DNA of 64,000 bases from Asticcacaulis benevestitus DSM 16100 = ATCC BAA-896 (GTDB lineage Bacteria; Pseudomonadota; Alphaproteobacteria; Caulobacterales; Caulobacteraceae): positions 310,001 through 374,000 of the forward strand of contig NZ_AQWM01000001.1 of NCBI RefSeq assembly GCF_000376105.1. Direction: 5' to 3'. Positions 1 through 8,081 of this stretch are shown here, piece by piece. Made by a program: the position numbers and the translations under genes. Numbering within the stretch: the first letter of the stretch is position 1; the number at the start of each line of letters is the position of its first letter. The notes under the pieces are model-generated. The model had not been told where the DNA came from. It worked only from the letters and a program-made list of their open reading frames with translations, and searched no databases.

Positions 1-815
1 CAATCGAAATGAGCGCGGAGGGCTTCGGGCTCGGCGAAATCGCGTACCTTTAGACTGACCTCCTCGACCATGGCTTCAAACCAGGCCGAGGTATCGCCGG
101 ATACCGGTTCTGGGAAACGCTCGGCCAGATTGACGACACCGACTGGAATTGAAATCCAGTAGCGCGGCTTTGGCTGCCGGGGTGCCATGCGCAGGGCGTT
201 ATTCTGCGCCAGGGCCTGCGCTTCGGGCAGGGCGATCCTTGGGCTTGTATCGCCGACCGGCTCAGGGCTCAGTTCTACCCAGCTCAGTTCGGTCGAGCCG
301 CCGCCGACATCCATCACGAGGGCGGCGCGTGCCAGAGGTCTGACCTCACGGCCATCGAGTAGCGAAGCGCAACCCAGAACGGACAGGTGCGCCTCTTCTT
401 CGGGGCTGATAATGGCGAGCTTCAGACCGGTTTCGCGTTCTACGCGCTGGATAAACTCAAGCCCATTGGCGGCGATGCGGCAGGCTTGCGTTGCCACGGC
501 GCGAATCCGGGTTACGCCGCGCTTCTCGATCTTTTCGGCGCAAATTTTCAACGCCTTCAGCGCGCGGTCCATGGCGCGTTCGTGCAATTCACCGGAATGC
601 GCCAGGCCTTCGCCAAGACGGACGATTCGCGAAAAGGCCTCAACGATGCGAAATTGCGAATTATGCAGGGTGGCGATCATCAGGCGGCAATTGTTGGTGC
701 CAAGATCGAGCGCAGCATACATAACCGCGGGCTCGCCACGCGGCGCCTGAGGAGCGTTACGCTGACCGCTGGCCGGTTGGCCGCGTCGGCGGTCTTTTGA
801 GGGAGCCCGATACAT
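1..815 (-). CDS. Ppx/GppA family phosphatase, C-terminus cut by window edge
   Basis: N-terminal ~270 residues of an exopolyphosphatase/guanosine pentaphosphatase-like protein of the ASKHA fold, expected to hydrolyse polyphosphate or pppGpp in the cytoplasm. The phosphate-1 loop reads ALDLGTNNCRLMIA just after residue 32. The second glycine-rich loop reads VMDVGGGSTELSW near residue 167. The first ATG is at 815, but the conserved domain starts at an in-frame ATG at 722, so the ~31-residue basic, proline-rich leader may be real or a start error. The gene runs off the left edge, so its 3' end is unseen. It is divergent from hspQ. A second, different Ppx/GppA paralogue lies at 62003-63487 beside ppk, so this copy may be the more GppA-like one; that split is inference. 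Confidence 0.85.
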   Translation of the reverse strand, partial: MYRAPSKDRRRGQPASGQRNAPQAPRGEPAVMYAALDLGTNNCRLMIATLHNSQFRIVEAFSRIVRLGEGLAHSGELHERAMDRALKALKICAEKIEKRGVTRIRAVATQACRIAANGLEFIQRVERETGLKLAIISPEEEAHLSVLGCASLLDGREVRPLARAALVMDVGGGSTELSWVELSPEPVGDTSPRIALPEAQALAQNNALRMAPRQPKPRYWISIPVGVVNLAERFPEPVSGDTSAWFEAMVEEVSLKVRDFAEPEALRAHFD

Positions 816-1093
816 GGCTCATACCCCGCTTGATCCGTGAAGTCCGTTTCAACACCATGTTGAAAGCCAAGGCCTTTTGGCTTTGACAGGTCTTCTTTCT
901 CGCTCACCTTATGGCGCGGAATCGTCCATGCCAACCGCTAAATTACACGCCAGCCAGCTCTGGCAAGAAATCCACCTTAATCGTCTCTCGTGAAAATGCT
1001 GCGTATCTGACAACCAAGTGGGGAAGGGCGGTGCGTTTTTATATCGCTTCAGTCCATGATGGTGACATAAGAACGGAGGTTGCGAGTCGTACC

Positions 1094-1438
1094 ATGCCAG
1101 ACCATTCATCAGATCAGCGGTCAGCCAAGTTCGATATTGGACAGGTGGTCAAGCACAACCTGTTTGAATTCCGCGGCGTCGTGTTCGATGTCGATCCGGA
1201 GTTTTCCAACACCGAAGAATGGTGGCAGGCCATACCTGAAAGTGTGCGCCCAGAAAAGGATCAGCCCTTTTATCACCTGCTCGCCACCAATGGTGACAGT
1301 TGCTATGTGGCCTATGCCTCCGAAGGCAATTTGTGCGCAGACAATACAGGTCAGCCCCTTAGCCATCCGCAAACACGCCTGATCTTCGAGCGATTCGAAA
1401 ATGGCCGTTATTTACCCAAGCAGCGCATGGCCAATTAA
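1094..1438 (+). CDS. hspQ: Heat shock protein HspQ (YccV-like, hemimethylated DNA-binding fold)
   Basis: 114-residue protein with the HspQ/YccV domain over almost its whole length. The landmarks are KFDIGQVVKHNLFEFRGVVFDV near the N-terminus, the WW..IP segment, then QPFYHLL and CYVAYASEGNL. In E. coli HspQ is a small heat-shock-inducible factor that influences Lon-dependent degradation and DnaA stability; that role is from the family, not from this sequence. The frame is open from 911, but I chose ATG 1094 because the family begins about here and a GGAGG lies at 1075-1079, although its spacing of about 14 bases is long. It is monocistronic, divergent from the Ppx/GppA gene, and followed by tRNA-Lys on the other strand. 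Confidence 0.88.
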   Translation: MPDHSSDQRSAKFDIGQVVKHNLFEFRGVVFDVDPEFSNTEEWWQAIPESVRPEKDQPFYHLLATNGDSCYVAYASEGNLCADNTGQPLSHPQTRLIFERFENGRYLPKQRMAN

Positions 1439-1543
1439 TCGGCCACGGATTTCATGAGCCCGTTCAGTTCTGGTTCATGTCACGGTCATTAGTTTGGTGG
1501 ATAAGGACATTATGTCCTCAGTATCTTCATGTAAATGTCACGC

Positions 1544-1561
1544 AAGTCTATGAAAAGACTT
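1544..1561 (-). terminator. Short hairpin just beyond tRNA-Lys
   Basis: AAGTCT (1544-1549) pairs with AGACTT (1556-1561) around a six-base loop. It sits immediately 3' of the tRNA CCA end on the minus strand and overlaps its last base. No strong U tract follows, so it may be a processing or weak termination structure. A second near-palindrome, AGGACAT-T-ATGTCCT, lies at 1504-1518. Confidence 0.35.
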
Positions 1562-1637
1562 GGTGAGCGCGCTGGGACTCGAACCCAGGACCCTCTGATT
1601 AAAAGTCAGATGCTCTAGCCGGCTGAGCTACGCGCTC
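1561..1637 (-). tRNA. tRNA-Lys (anticodon UUU)
   Basis: Read on the minus strand, the gene begins GAGCGCG and ends CGCGCTC-A-CCA, giving a perfect seven-base acceptor stem, a discriminator A and an encoded CCA (1561-1563). The D arm has the usual AGCTCAG...GAGC pattern. The anticodon stem-loop carries CTTTTAA, i.e. anticodon UUU flanked by U33 and a purine. The T arm contains GGTTCGAGTCC. It therefore decodes AAA and AAG lysine codons. The gene stands alone, between hspQ and a lipoprotein gene that are both on the plus strand. Confidence 0.97.
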
Positions 1638-1848
1638 ATGAAGAAAGTCAGACTTGACCCGCTCCGTAAAAGAGTGGATCAACGTGGGCTCTTCATAGAG
1701 GGGACTTTTCCTTTTCGCAAGCGCGAGGCGTTGAAATGGAAGCTTTTTTTTATGTATTGTTTTTTTATGGCCCGAATACGCTATAACGAGGCAAGACCGG
1801 ACAGGGGCGCTTATGGTGCTTAGTCCATTGGTATCGAGGGGGCAGTAA

Positions 1849-2589
1849 GTGACGTCAACTAAGGCCGTAGAGATGAAGTTCCCAAGTGGAGTCTGGCTAA
1901 TGCTGGCCGCAGGAATTTTGTTGTCCGGTTGCGCCTCCAAGCCCCACTACGATCCCAGGGGGTATCCCGATGATTCGCGCCGGGGAAATCCGGATGAGCG
2001 CGCCCGTTCTGACGATCATCGTGGTGTCCGCGCCAGCAACGAAGATCAGAGCAATAGCTGGGGTGATGCCGTCATGGCGCCGCTTGAAGATCTCAATCTG
2101 CGCAAGCAGGATATTCCCGAAATTCTGACCCAGGCTGTTACCAAGCCCTACGATCTGACGGGGCTTGATAATTGTACGGCGATCGCTGCGGAAGTGACGA
2201 AGTTGGATAGCCTGCTGGGTGCAGATTTCGATGAGCCGCCTCAGCCGGCTGATACCCGCACCTTGCGTGAAAAAGGCAGTGAAGCCGCAGGCGATATGGC
2301 GCGCGGTTCCGTGCGTAACGCCACGCGCGGCATCATCCCTTTCCGCGGGCTGGTACGTCAGGTGACGGGCGCCGAACGTCATCAGAAGGACATGGACCGT
2401 GCCATACAGGCGGGCAAGGTGCGTCGCGCCTATCTCAAAGGCGTGGGCATGAACAAGAATTGTGCGCCGCCGGCCGCACCATCATGGTTTGTTCCGCGCG
2501 TCTATACCGATACCCTCACGGATGGCACCAAGCCCAAGCCGATTCTTGTGCCGGAAAAGCCGCGCAAGCGTTCCAGCCGGAAGCATTAA
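1849..2589 (+). CDS. Predicted lipoprotein of unknown function
   Basis: 246-residue protein that I do not recognise. A lipoprotein signal peptide is clear: a hydrophobic stretch followed by the lipobox LLSGC, with the acylated cysteine at residue 28 from this start. After the cysteine comes a charged, disordered Asp/Arg-rich linker (about residues 30-70), then a more ordered part with two cysteines (DNCTAIAAE and NKNCAPPA) and a basic tail [10 protein letters not shown]. The GTG start at 1849 has a good GAGGGGG at 1836-1842. An in-frame ATG at 1873 would give a more usual short signal peptide but has only a weak AAGG. It converges on tgt, with the two 3' ends overlapping by 4 bases. Confidence 0.75.
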   Translation: MTSTKAVEMKFPSGVWLMLAAGILLSGCASKPHYDPRGYPDDSRRGNPDERARSDDHRGVRASNEDQSNSWGDAVMAPLEDLNLRKQDIPEILTQAVTKPYDLTGLDNCTAIAAEVTKLDSLLGADFDEPPQPADTRTLREKGSEAAGDMARGSVRNATRGIIPFRGLVRQVTGAERHQKDMDRAIQAGKVRRAYLKGVGMNKNCAPPAAPSWFVPRVYTDTLTDGTKPKPILVPEKPRKRSSRKH

Positions 2590-3707
2590 CCGTCCTTGGT
2601 TAGCCAGCGGCTGAGCAGATCGGCGCGTAAGATGTCAAACGTGCCGGTGGTAATGGCAGCGCGTATCCGAATCATCAGAGCCTGGAAGAAAGCAATATTG
2701 TGCCAGGACAACAGCATCTGGCCGAGAATTTCTTCCGATTTCACCAGATGGTGCAGATAGGCTTTGGAATAGTCGCGGCTGGCCGGGCAGTCGCTCGTCG
2801 CATCAAGCGGCGCGTCGTCCTCGGCGAAGCGGGCATTTTTCATATTGAGCGGTCCATCCCAGGTCCACACCTGACCATGACGTCCGGAGCGTGTTGGAAG
2901 GACGCAATCGAACATATCGACGCCGCGCGCCACGCCTTCGAGCAGGTCGATCGGTTTGCCGACCCCCATGAGGTAGCGCGGGCGTTCCCAAGGCAGGATA
3001 GGCGCGCAGAAATCGAGCGTATCACACATGGCTTTATGGCCTTCGCCCACGGCCAGACCGCCGATAGCATAGCCATCAAAGCCGATATCGAGCAAACGTT
3101 CGGTCGATTCCCGGCGCAGGTGCTCGAAGGTCGAGCCTTGCTGGATACCAAACAGCGCCTGGCCGTCGCGAGCGCCGAAGGCGGACTTTGAACGCACGCC
3201 CCAGCGCGCGGAAAGTTGCAGCGCCTGTTGGGCGCGCTTTTCGTCGGCCGGATAGGAGACGCATTCGTCGAGTTGCATTACGATATCTGAACCTAGCAGA
3301 TCCGCCTGAATTTCGATGGACCTTTCCGGTGACAGGACGTGCTTAGAGCCGTCTATATGGCTTTGGAAAGTCACGGCGTCTTCTTTGACCTTGGAAATCT
3401 TGGACAGGCTCATGACCTGAAACCCGCCGCTGTCGGTCAGGATCGGGCCATCCCAGCCCATGAAATTATGCAGGCCGCCCAGACGCGATATCCGTTCGGC
3501 TGTCGGGCGCAGCATCAGGTGATAGGTGTTGCCGAGGATGATCTTGGCATTTGCCCGTTTCACCATGTCGAGCGTCAGCGCCTTGACGGTGGCGGCTGTG
3601 CCCACGGGCATAAAGATCGGCGTCGGGATGTCGCCGCGCGGCGTCTTCAGGACACCGGTACGCGCCTGACCTTGAGAGGCTTCAATTTTGAAGGGAAAAG
3701 TGCTCAT
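2586..3707 (-). CDS. tgt: Queuine/preQ1 tRNA-guanine transglycosylase, atypical zinc site
   Basis: 373-residue TIM-barrel enzyme that swaps guanine 34 of GUN-anticodon tRNAs for preQ1 in queuosine biosynthesis. The family signatures are present: [10 protein letters not shown] near residue 60, and [12 protein letters not shown] with the catalytic aspartate at residue 92. The QGS loop, GGLAVGEG and the RYLMGVG segment follow. The zinc loop is unusual. The family pattern is C-x-C-x2-C, but here the segment reads [11 protein letters not shown], so the first and third cysteines are serines (codons AGC), while the later histidine in LLSWHN is kept. It follows queA with a 4-base ATGA overlap, so the two are translationally coupled. 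Confidence 0.95.
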   Translation of the reverse strand: MSTFPFKIEASQGQARTGVLKTPRGDIPTPIFMPVGTAATVKALTLDMVKRANAKIILGNTYHLMLRPTAERISRLGGLHNFMGWDGPILTDSGGFQVMSLSKISKVKEDAVTFQSHIDGSKHVLSPERSIEIQADLLGSDIVMQLDECVSYPADEKRAQQALQLSARWGVRSKSAFGARDGQALFGIQQGSTFEHLRRESTERLLDIGFDGYAIGGLAVGEGHKAMCDTLDFCAPILPWERPRYLMGVGKPIDLLEGVARGVDMFDCVLPTRSGRHGQVWTWDGPLNMKNARFAEDDAPLDATSDCPASRDYSKAYLHHLVKSEEILGQMLLSWHNIAFFQALMIRIRAAITTGTFDILRADLLSRWLTKDG

Positions 3708-4765
3708 CGTGATGTGTTACTCAACAGACTAGCGTCGCCATAGGAGAAGAAGCGATAGCCGGTCGCTATAGCATGGGCGTAGGCCTTTTTCATGGTCTCA
3801 GTACCGGCGAGGGCACAGACAAGCATGAAGAGGGTCGATTTTGGCAGGTGGAAATTGGTCATCAGCATATCGCACGAGCGCACCTTGACGCCCGGCGTGA
3901 TGAATATAGCGGTTTCGGCTGCGAAGGGGTGGATGACGCCCGCGTCGTCACAGGCCGATTCCAGCAAACGTAATGACGTGGTGCCGACGCAGACAATGCG
4001 ACCACCAGCCGCGCGTACCGCATTGATGCGGTCGGCGCTGGCCTGAGTGATCATGCCGAATTCGGCGTGCATGACGTGATCTTTGGTGTCATCGACCTTG
4101 ACCGGTAGGAAGGTGCCGGCCCCCACGTGCAGGGTGATATGCTCGATGCCAACGCCCTTGGTGGTTAGCTTTTCCAACACGGCAGGCGTGAAATGCAGAC
4201 CGGCGGTTGGGGCCGCCACAGAGCCTTCATCCCTGGCGAAGATCGTCTGATAGTCGCTCTTGTCCTGCTCATCTTCATGGCGCTTCGAGCGAATATAAGG
4301 GGGCAGGGGCATGCCTCCGACGATATGCAGGCGCTCCATCAGCTCTTGCGGACTGTGCTGAAAATCGAGCGTATACAGGCCATTGTCGTCCTTGGCGGAC
4401 ACATGGGCACGAAGTTCAGTGGCGTCACTTTTGAAAAGCAAGTCATCGCCAGGCTTGACCTTGCGGCCCGGTTTCAGAAAGGCTTGCCACTGTGCGGGGC
4501 CAGTGCTTTTGACCAGGGTCGCCTCGATCACTACCTGGCTATCCGGCCGGATGCGCAGGCCATCGAGTTGTGTCGGCAAAACGCGGGTGTCGTTGACGAT
4601 CAGCAGGTCGCCGGCGCGCAGACAATCAGCGATATCACCAACGCGGCTATCGATCAGGGCACCGTCAGCTTCAACGCGCAGAAGTCTGGCGGCCTCACGC
4701 GGTTCCACGGGCCGCAGGGCGATGCGGTCATCGGGCAGGTCAAAGTCAAAATCGGAAATAAGCAT
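3704..4765 (-). CDS. queA: S-adenosylmethionine:tRNA ribosyltransferase-isomerase
   Basis: 353-residue QueA, which transfers and isomerises the ribosyl part of SAM onto preQ1 in tRNA to give epoxyqueuosine. The N-terminus reads [20 protein letters not shown] and is diagnostic. [25 protein letters not shown] and [12 protein letters not shown] also follow the family, as does the C-terminal [12 protein letters not shown]. Length is typical (about 350). It is the first gene of the queA-tgt pair and ends inside the start codon of tgt. The gene starts 38 bases from the 3' end of the SpoIIAA-like gene upstream on the same strand, so a longer transcript is possible. Confidence 0.97.
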   Translation of the reverse strand: MLISDFDFDLPDDRIALRPVEPREAARLLRVEADGALIDSRVGDIADCLRAGDLLIVNDTRVLPTQLDGLRIRPDSQVVIEATLVKSTGPAQWQAFLKPGRKVKPGDDLLFKSDATELRAHVSAKDDNGLYTLDFQHSPQELMERLHIVGGMPLPPYIRSKRHEDEQDKSDYQTIFARDEGSVAAPTAGLHFTPAVLEKLTTKGVGIEHITLHVGAGTFLPVKVDDTKDHVMHAEFGMITQASADRINAVRAAGGRIVCVGTTSLRLLESACDDAGVIHPFAAETAIFITPGVKVRSCDMLMTNFHLPKSTLFMLVCALAGTETMKKAYAHAIATGYRFFSYGDASLLSNTSR

Positions 4766-4802
4766 GCGGTCTCAAAGCCGCAAAATACGCCAAGGTCAAG
4801 GA

Positions 4803-5210
4803 TTATGTCGGCTGTACGACGGTAGCCGCCTTGCGCGCCTTGATCCAGTCTAGACCTTCGTCGAAGGTGTTGAAGTTTTCCAGGGTACGCTGCGGAAAAA
4901 GGGACTGAGTTATCGACAGGCGCGCCCGCACCAGAGGGTCATCGCTGATGATGGCGGTAAAGCCGCCAGCATCGCGTCCCTGCACAAGTTGATTCCAGCG
5001 TACACTGAGGTCTTCGATTTCCTTGCCCATGATCGTGCCTTCATAGCGACGCATGTCGAGGATGCTGTCATACTCCCAGACATTCGGCACATGAACGAGC
5101 TGCGACATCATGTTGCTGTTCACCTCATCGCCGTTCAACGTGCCGATGTAGCGGATATTCATGATCTTGAGTGTCTCGTCGAGCGATACGGTAATTCGTG
5201 AGCGGGTCAT
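4803..5210 (-). CDS. SpoIIAA/STAS-like protein, paralogue A
   Basis: 135-residue cytoplasmic protein of unknown function. It ends in FNTFDEGLDWIKARK, the kind of C-terminal helix seen in SpoIIAA-like (STAS/SEC14) small proteins. It aligns end to end with its upstream neighbour at 5319-5723: shared blocks include RxxRRxE in the middle, (Q/R)GRD(A/S)G, and the F(N/D)TFDEGL(D/E)WIKA ending. The alignment sets the start at ATG 5210 (MTRSRITVSLDE); an in-frame GTG at 5267 would add 19 residues not found in the paralogue. No membrane segment or catalytic motif is visible. It lies between paralogue B and queA on the same strand. Confidence 0.75.
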   Translation of the reverse strand: MTRSRITVSLDETLKIMNIRYIGTLNGDEVNSNMMSQLVHVPNVWEYDSILDMRRYEGTIMGKEIEDLSVRWNQLVQGRDAGGFTAIISDDPLVRARLSITQSLFPQRTLENFNTFDEGLDWIKARKAATVVQPT

Positions 5211-5318
5211 GGGTACAGTCCGGCTTAGACAGGATATCGGGCGGGAGGCCCATATCTTTTCTAGCACATGCGCCTTAAGGCTTAGTTGACGTAGGGTTAC
5301 GCGCCGGCGTTGAACGCC

Positions 5319-5723
5319 TTATGCGACCTTGCGGATATCTTCGCCGGCCTTGATCCATTCCAGTCCTTCATCGAAAGTGTCGAAAATGGCGATGCTACGA
5401 TTGGGCATGACATCGAGCATGGCTTTCAGATTAAACGTCAGGTCGGGATTGCCGCCGACCAGCGCCATGGTGCGACCGCTGTCGCGTCCCCGCGTAAAGG
5501 CGGTCCATTTTTCTGTAAGAAAGCTGAGATAATCGCGTGACAAATCCGCTTCATGGCGGCGGAAGTCAAAAAGGGCATTGAAAAGCCAGGGCGTTTCTAC
5601 TGTGGCCAGTCGGTCGATCAGATCGGGCCCGGGGTCTTGATCACCGCGCAGGGAATGCAACCGGATAATCAGGATCATATTGGCGCGGTCAACCGTGACC
5701 GAATACCGCGAACGCTTCTGCAT
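5319..5723 (-). CDS. SpoIIAA/STAS-like protein, paralogue B, downstream of a CtrA-type box
   Basis: 134-residue cytoplasmic protein paralogous to the next gene downstream. The N-terminus (MQKRSRYSVTVDRANMILII) and the C-terminal FDTFDEGLEWIKAGE match paralogue A, while the middle is more diverged, so the duplication is not recent. Compared with phosphorylatable SpoIIAA proteins I cannot point to a conserved serine with confidence. A perfect TTAA-N7-TTAA motif lies 51-65 bases before the ATG, which in Caulobacterales suggests control by the cell-cycle regulator CtrA. The 108-base gap to paralogue A leaves room for a separate promoter there. Confidence 0.75.
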   Translation of the reverse strand: MQKRSRYSVTVDRANMILIIRLHSLRGDQDPGPDLIDRLATVETPWLFNALFDFRRHEADLSRDYLSFLTEKWTAFTRGRDSGRTMALVGGNPDLTFNLKAMLDVMPNRSIAIFDTFDEGLEWIKAGEDIRKVA

Positions 5724-5773
5724 ATGCTTACTCTACACTTCGGGTTACTAAACCATAGAGTGCGCGAAACGTT

Positions 5774-5788
5774 TTAACATAACCTTAA
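5774..5788 (-). promoter_or_regulatory. CtrA-type binding box (TTAA-N7-TTAA)
   Basis: TTAACATAACCTTAA is a perfect match to the TTAA-N7-TTAA consensus described for CtrA in Caulobacter. It stands 51 bases upstream of the paralogue B start codon, a position suited to promoter control. A third TTAA follows nine bases further on. In a high-G+C genome a chance match in a 135-base intergenic region is unlikely but possible. The symmetric motif has no intrinsic strand; it is assigned to the gene it precedes. Confidence 0.55.
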
Positions 5789-5814
5789 GTGAGTGGTTTA
5801 ATACCCGTACCTAC

Positions 5815-5842
5815 ACGGGGTCATTCTCATGAATGACCCCGT
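5815..5842 (-). terminator. Perfect 12-bp hairpin after ppiB
   Basis: ACGGGGTCATTC (5815-5826) and GAATGACCCCGT (5831-5842) pair perfectly around the loop TCAT, 16 bases past the ppiB stop codon. No long U run follows on the minus strand, so termination is likely but not textbook. Confidence 0.6.
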
Positions 5843-5858
5843 AAAGCTTTGATGTGAC

Positions 5859-6323
5859 TTAGATGTCGGCCGCGACCTTCATGGTCACGATCTTGCCGGG
5901 GGCGCGCGGCGGCTCACCCTTGGGCAGAGCGTCGACGTTTTCCATGCCCTCGGTGACCTGACCCCAGACAGTGTACTGATTGTCGAGGAAGCGGGCCTCA
6001 TCGAACACGATGAAGAACTGGCTGTCGGCCGAATCCGGGTTTTGCGAGCGGGCCATCGAGCAGATTCCGCGGACGTGAGGCTCCTTGTTGAACTCGGCCT
6101 TGATCTTCTTGCCGGAACCGCCAAAGCCCTGGCCCTGAGGATCGCCGCCCTGGGCCATGAAGCCGGGGATGACGCGGTGGAAAACGATGCCGTCGTAAAA
6201 ACCTTCGCGCGCCAGTTCCTTGATGCGGGCAACATGGTTCGGCGCCAGATCCGGGCGCAGCTTGATGGTGACGGGGCCGGTATCGAGCGTCAGGATCAGG
6301 GTATTTTCGAGGTCTTCGGACAT
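5859..6323 (-). CDS. ppiB: Cytoplasmic cyclophilin-type peptidyl-prolyl isomerase
   Basis: 154-residue single-domain cyclophilin that catalyses cis-trans isomerisation of proline bonds. The active-site block FHRVIPGFMAQGGDP is intact (catalytic Arg in HR, Phe, Met and Gln in FMAQGG), followed by the glycine-rich GQGFGGSG, ICSMAR, SQFFIVF and a VWGQVTEGM ending. There is no signal peptide, and the length is that of the bacterial PpiB group (about 150-165), so a cytosolic location is expected. A small lipoprotein gene lies 69 bases upstream on the same strand; a perfect hairpin follows the stop codon. Confidence 0.95.
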   Translation of the reverse strand: MSEDLENTLILTLDTGPVTIKLRPDLAPNHVARIKELAREGFYDGIVFHRVIPGFMAQGGDPQGQGFGGSGKKIKAEFNKEPHVRGICSMARSQNPDSADSQFFIVFDEARFLDNQYTVWGQVTEGMENVDALPKGEPPRAPGKIVTMKVAADI

Positions 6324-6392
6324 GATGTCTCCTTTGACAGTAAATTTGTGGTCCTGACATAGGGGCTCGTCAGGGCAATTGCAAAATAAAAT

Positions 6393-6776
6393 CTAGGCGG
6401 TGCACTCGGCGGGTTTCTTTTCTTCCGGGCCATACATGGCGCAGGAACGGTCGATCTCATCCTGAATCATGTCGCAAGGATTGCTGGTATTGCAGGGCGG
6501 GTGCGTGGCGGGAGATACCATGATGCAGCGCTTAACCAGGCGATCAGCGGCAACCTTGCCGATGTCCGACAAACAGGTGCCATCTGTCGCGGCCGACGAT
6601 GGCGCCAGTTCCTCCGTCAGGTTCGTAACCGATTTCGACGAAGACGCGACGGATACGGCCTGAGTACTTTCGGCGCCGGCGCCGGCGCCGGCGCTGGTGT
6701 CGCTGGCGGGCGGTTTGGCGGGGGAGCAGGCGGCAAGACTAAGCGAGGCGGCCAGCAGGGCGGGGGCAAGACGCAT
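6393..6776 (-). CDS. Small cysteine-rich predicted lipoprotein
   Basis: 127-residue protein that I do not recognise. A lipoprotein signal with lipobox LAAC places the acylated cysteine at residue 17. Next is a low-complexity Ala/Gly/Ser linker encoded partly by tandem GCCGGC repeats (about 6671-6694). A compact C-terminal part has several cysteines (GTCLSD, VKRCIM, HPPCNTSNPC, RSCAMYG, AECTA) that could form disulfides in the periplasm. Its start is 96 bases from the divergent rlmE. Confidence 0.7.
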   Translation of the reverse strand: MRLAPALLAASLSLAACSPAKPPASDTSAGAGAGAESTQAVSVASSSKSVTNLTEELAPSSAATDGTCLSDIGKVAADRLVKRCIMVSPATHPPCNTSNPCDMIQDEIDRSCAMYGPEEKKPAECTA

Positions 6777-6871
6777 GAACGCGTTCCTTCTGTTTTGGCG
6801 CCTTTTAGCAGCTACGGCTGTAAAGAAAAAATAGTTTCCGCAAACGCGGCAAAAACCAGTATAGACGCGCC

Positions 6872-7591
6872 ATGAGTGATCAACCTGAAGATAAAGAGCC
6901 GCGCCGTAAGATGGTCAAGGCGCCGACCGGCGGCAACCTGTCCGGCCGTTCGAAAGGCCACACAGCCGTCAAGACGGCGAAGTTTCGCACACAATCCTCC
7001 GCCAAGTGGTTGGAGCGCCAACTGAACGACCCCTATGTCCAGCAGGCCAAGGCCGAGGGCTGGCGGTCGCGTGCGGCTTTCAAGCTGATCGAAATCGATG
7101 AGCGCTTCAACCTGTTGCACAAGGGCGCCAAGGTTATCGATCTGGGCTGTGCGCCTGGCGGTTGGGTGCAGGTTGCGATCAAACGCGGCGCATCGCATGT
7201 GGTCGGTGTCGATCTGCTGCCGGTCGATCCGGTGCCCGGCGCCGATCTGCTGGAAGCCGACTTCACCGATCCGGCCATTGGTCCGCAACTGATGGACCTG
7301 ATGGGCGGCAAGCCGGACGTCATCCTTTCCGATCTTGCGCACAACACGGTGGGCCACAAGCAGACGGACCACCTCAAGATCATGGGGCTGCTGGAAATGG
7401 CCGGCGATTTTGCGCTCGATAACCTCAAGCCCGGTGGCGCTTTTATCGCCAAGGCGTTTCAGGGTGGCGAGACCGAGCATCTGTTGCTCAAGCTCAAGGT
7501 GACCTTCGAGACGGTGAAGCACTTCAAGCCGAAGTCCAGCCGTGTCGGTTCAAGCGAAATCTATATAGTGGCGATAGGATTCAAGGGCTGA
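6872..7591 (+). CDS. rlmE: 23S rRNA (uridine-2552-2'-O)-methyltransferase
   Basis: 239-residue RrmJ/FtsJ-type methyltransferase that modifies U2552 of the A loop late in 50S assembly. The SAM-binding motif VIDLGCAPGGWVQVA is intact. The catalytic K-D-K-E set is visible as Lys in RSRAAFKL, Asp in ILSDLAHN, Lys in FIAKAFQGG and Glu in GSSEIYIVA. About 50 basic residues precede the domain, longer than in E. coli (209 residues) and common in alphaproteobacteria. In many alphaproteobacteria this gene sits next to a Ppx/GppA gene; here that neighbour is some 6 kb away at the left edge. Confidence 0.95.
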   Translation: MSDQPEDKEPRRKMVKAPTGGNLSGRSKGHTAVKTAKFRTQSSAKWLERQLNDPYVQQAKAEGWRSRAAFKLIEIDERFNLLHKGAKVIDLGCAPGGWVQVAIKRGASHVVGVDLLPVDPVPGADLLEADFTDPAIGPQLMDLMGGKPDVILSDLAHNTVGHKQTDHLKIMGLLEMAGDFALDNLKPGGAFIAKAFQGGETEHLLLKLKVTFETVKHFKPKSSRVGSSEIYIVAIGFKG

Positions 7592-7654
7592 TCCTTCCTT
7601 ATTGCCGCTTTATAACTGTGAGGATAGGCTGCGGCCATTATGGAGGGGATGAGT

Positions 7655-7990
7655 ATGAAAAAGCTGATTGCCGCGGTTTTCGTCGTTGCGCTGGTGTTTT
7701 TAGCAATCTGGACCGTGCCCTACTGGACGCATGGTTCCCGCGAAGTGATCGTCACCGGTGTTGACCACAAGATTCTCAGGCAAGGCGACAAGGTGAAGGA
7801 TGTTTATCTCGTCTTCACCACCGACGAAACCTACAAGAATGTCGATAGTCCGGCTTATCTGAAATTCAACTCATCTGATATTCAGGGCAAACTTATCCAG
7901 ACCGGCCGGTTCAAAATTTCCTATTACAGTTTCCGCATGCCGATTTTCTCGATGTACAAGAACATCACCAAGGCTGAGAAGGTCGATTAG
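7655..7990 (+). CDS. Membrane-anchored protein of unknown function
   Basis: 111-residue protein with one N-terminal hydrophobic segment (MKKLIAAVFVVALVFLAIW) acting as a signal anchor. A small, probably periplasmic domain follows, with DVYLVFTTDETYKNVDSP, YLKFNSSDIQGKL and a FRMPIFSMYKNI ending. I have seen this pattern in conserved small bacterial and phage-associated proteins but cannot name a function. The start is set by a strong GGAGGGG (7642-7648); the ATG at 7655 (ATG-AAA-AAG) is preferred over the earlier in-frame ATG at 7640. It is monocistronic between rlmE and the guanidine riboswitch. Confidence 0.7.
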   Translation: MKKLIAAVFVVALVFLAIWTVPYWTHGSREVIVTGVDHKILRQGDKVKDVYLVFTTDETYKNVDSPAYLKFNSSDIQGKLIQTGRFKISYYSFRMPIFSMYKNITKAEKVD

Positions 7991-8040
7991 TCAGCGGGCG
8001 CCTTTATTTTCGGACTTACGAAGGTTATAAAGGTTTTGCT

Positions 8041-8081
8041 CCGGACGAGATGCGCCGTACCCGGTCAAGACAAGACGACGC
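8041..8081 (+). ncRNA. Guanidine-III riboswitch (ykkC-III)
   Basis: The 41 bases match, from memory, the crystallised Thermobifida fusca guanidine-III aptamer at all but three positions (each G to A, at 8050, 8068 and 8078). The CCGG of P1 (8041-8044), the CCGGTC block (8061-8066), the ACAAGACG core (8070-8077) and the P2 arms (8052-8058 with 8075-8081) are all present. One P2 pair is a C-A mismatch (8055/8078). It lies 35 bases before the start of a guanidinium exporter gene, the expected kind of target. GCTCC at 8038-8042 could pair with the GGAGC at 8104-8108 that contains the ribosome-binding site, suggesting translational control. Confidence 0.88.

Noticed and set aside
6671-6694. GCCGGC tandem repeat, considered as a regulatory repeat.
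   Set aside because: It lies in a lipoprotein coding sequence and simply encodes an Ala-Gly linker.
6812-7522. A 236-codon open frame antisense to rlmE.
   Set aside because: rlmE has its full catalytic tetrad; the antisense product resembles nothing.
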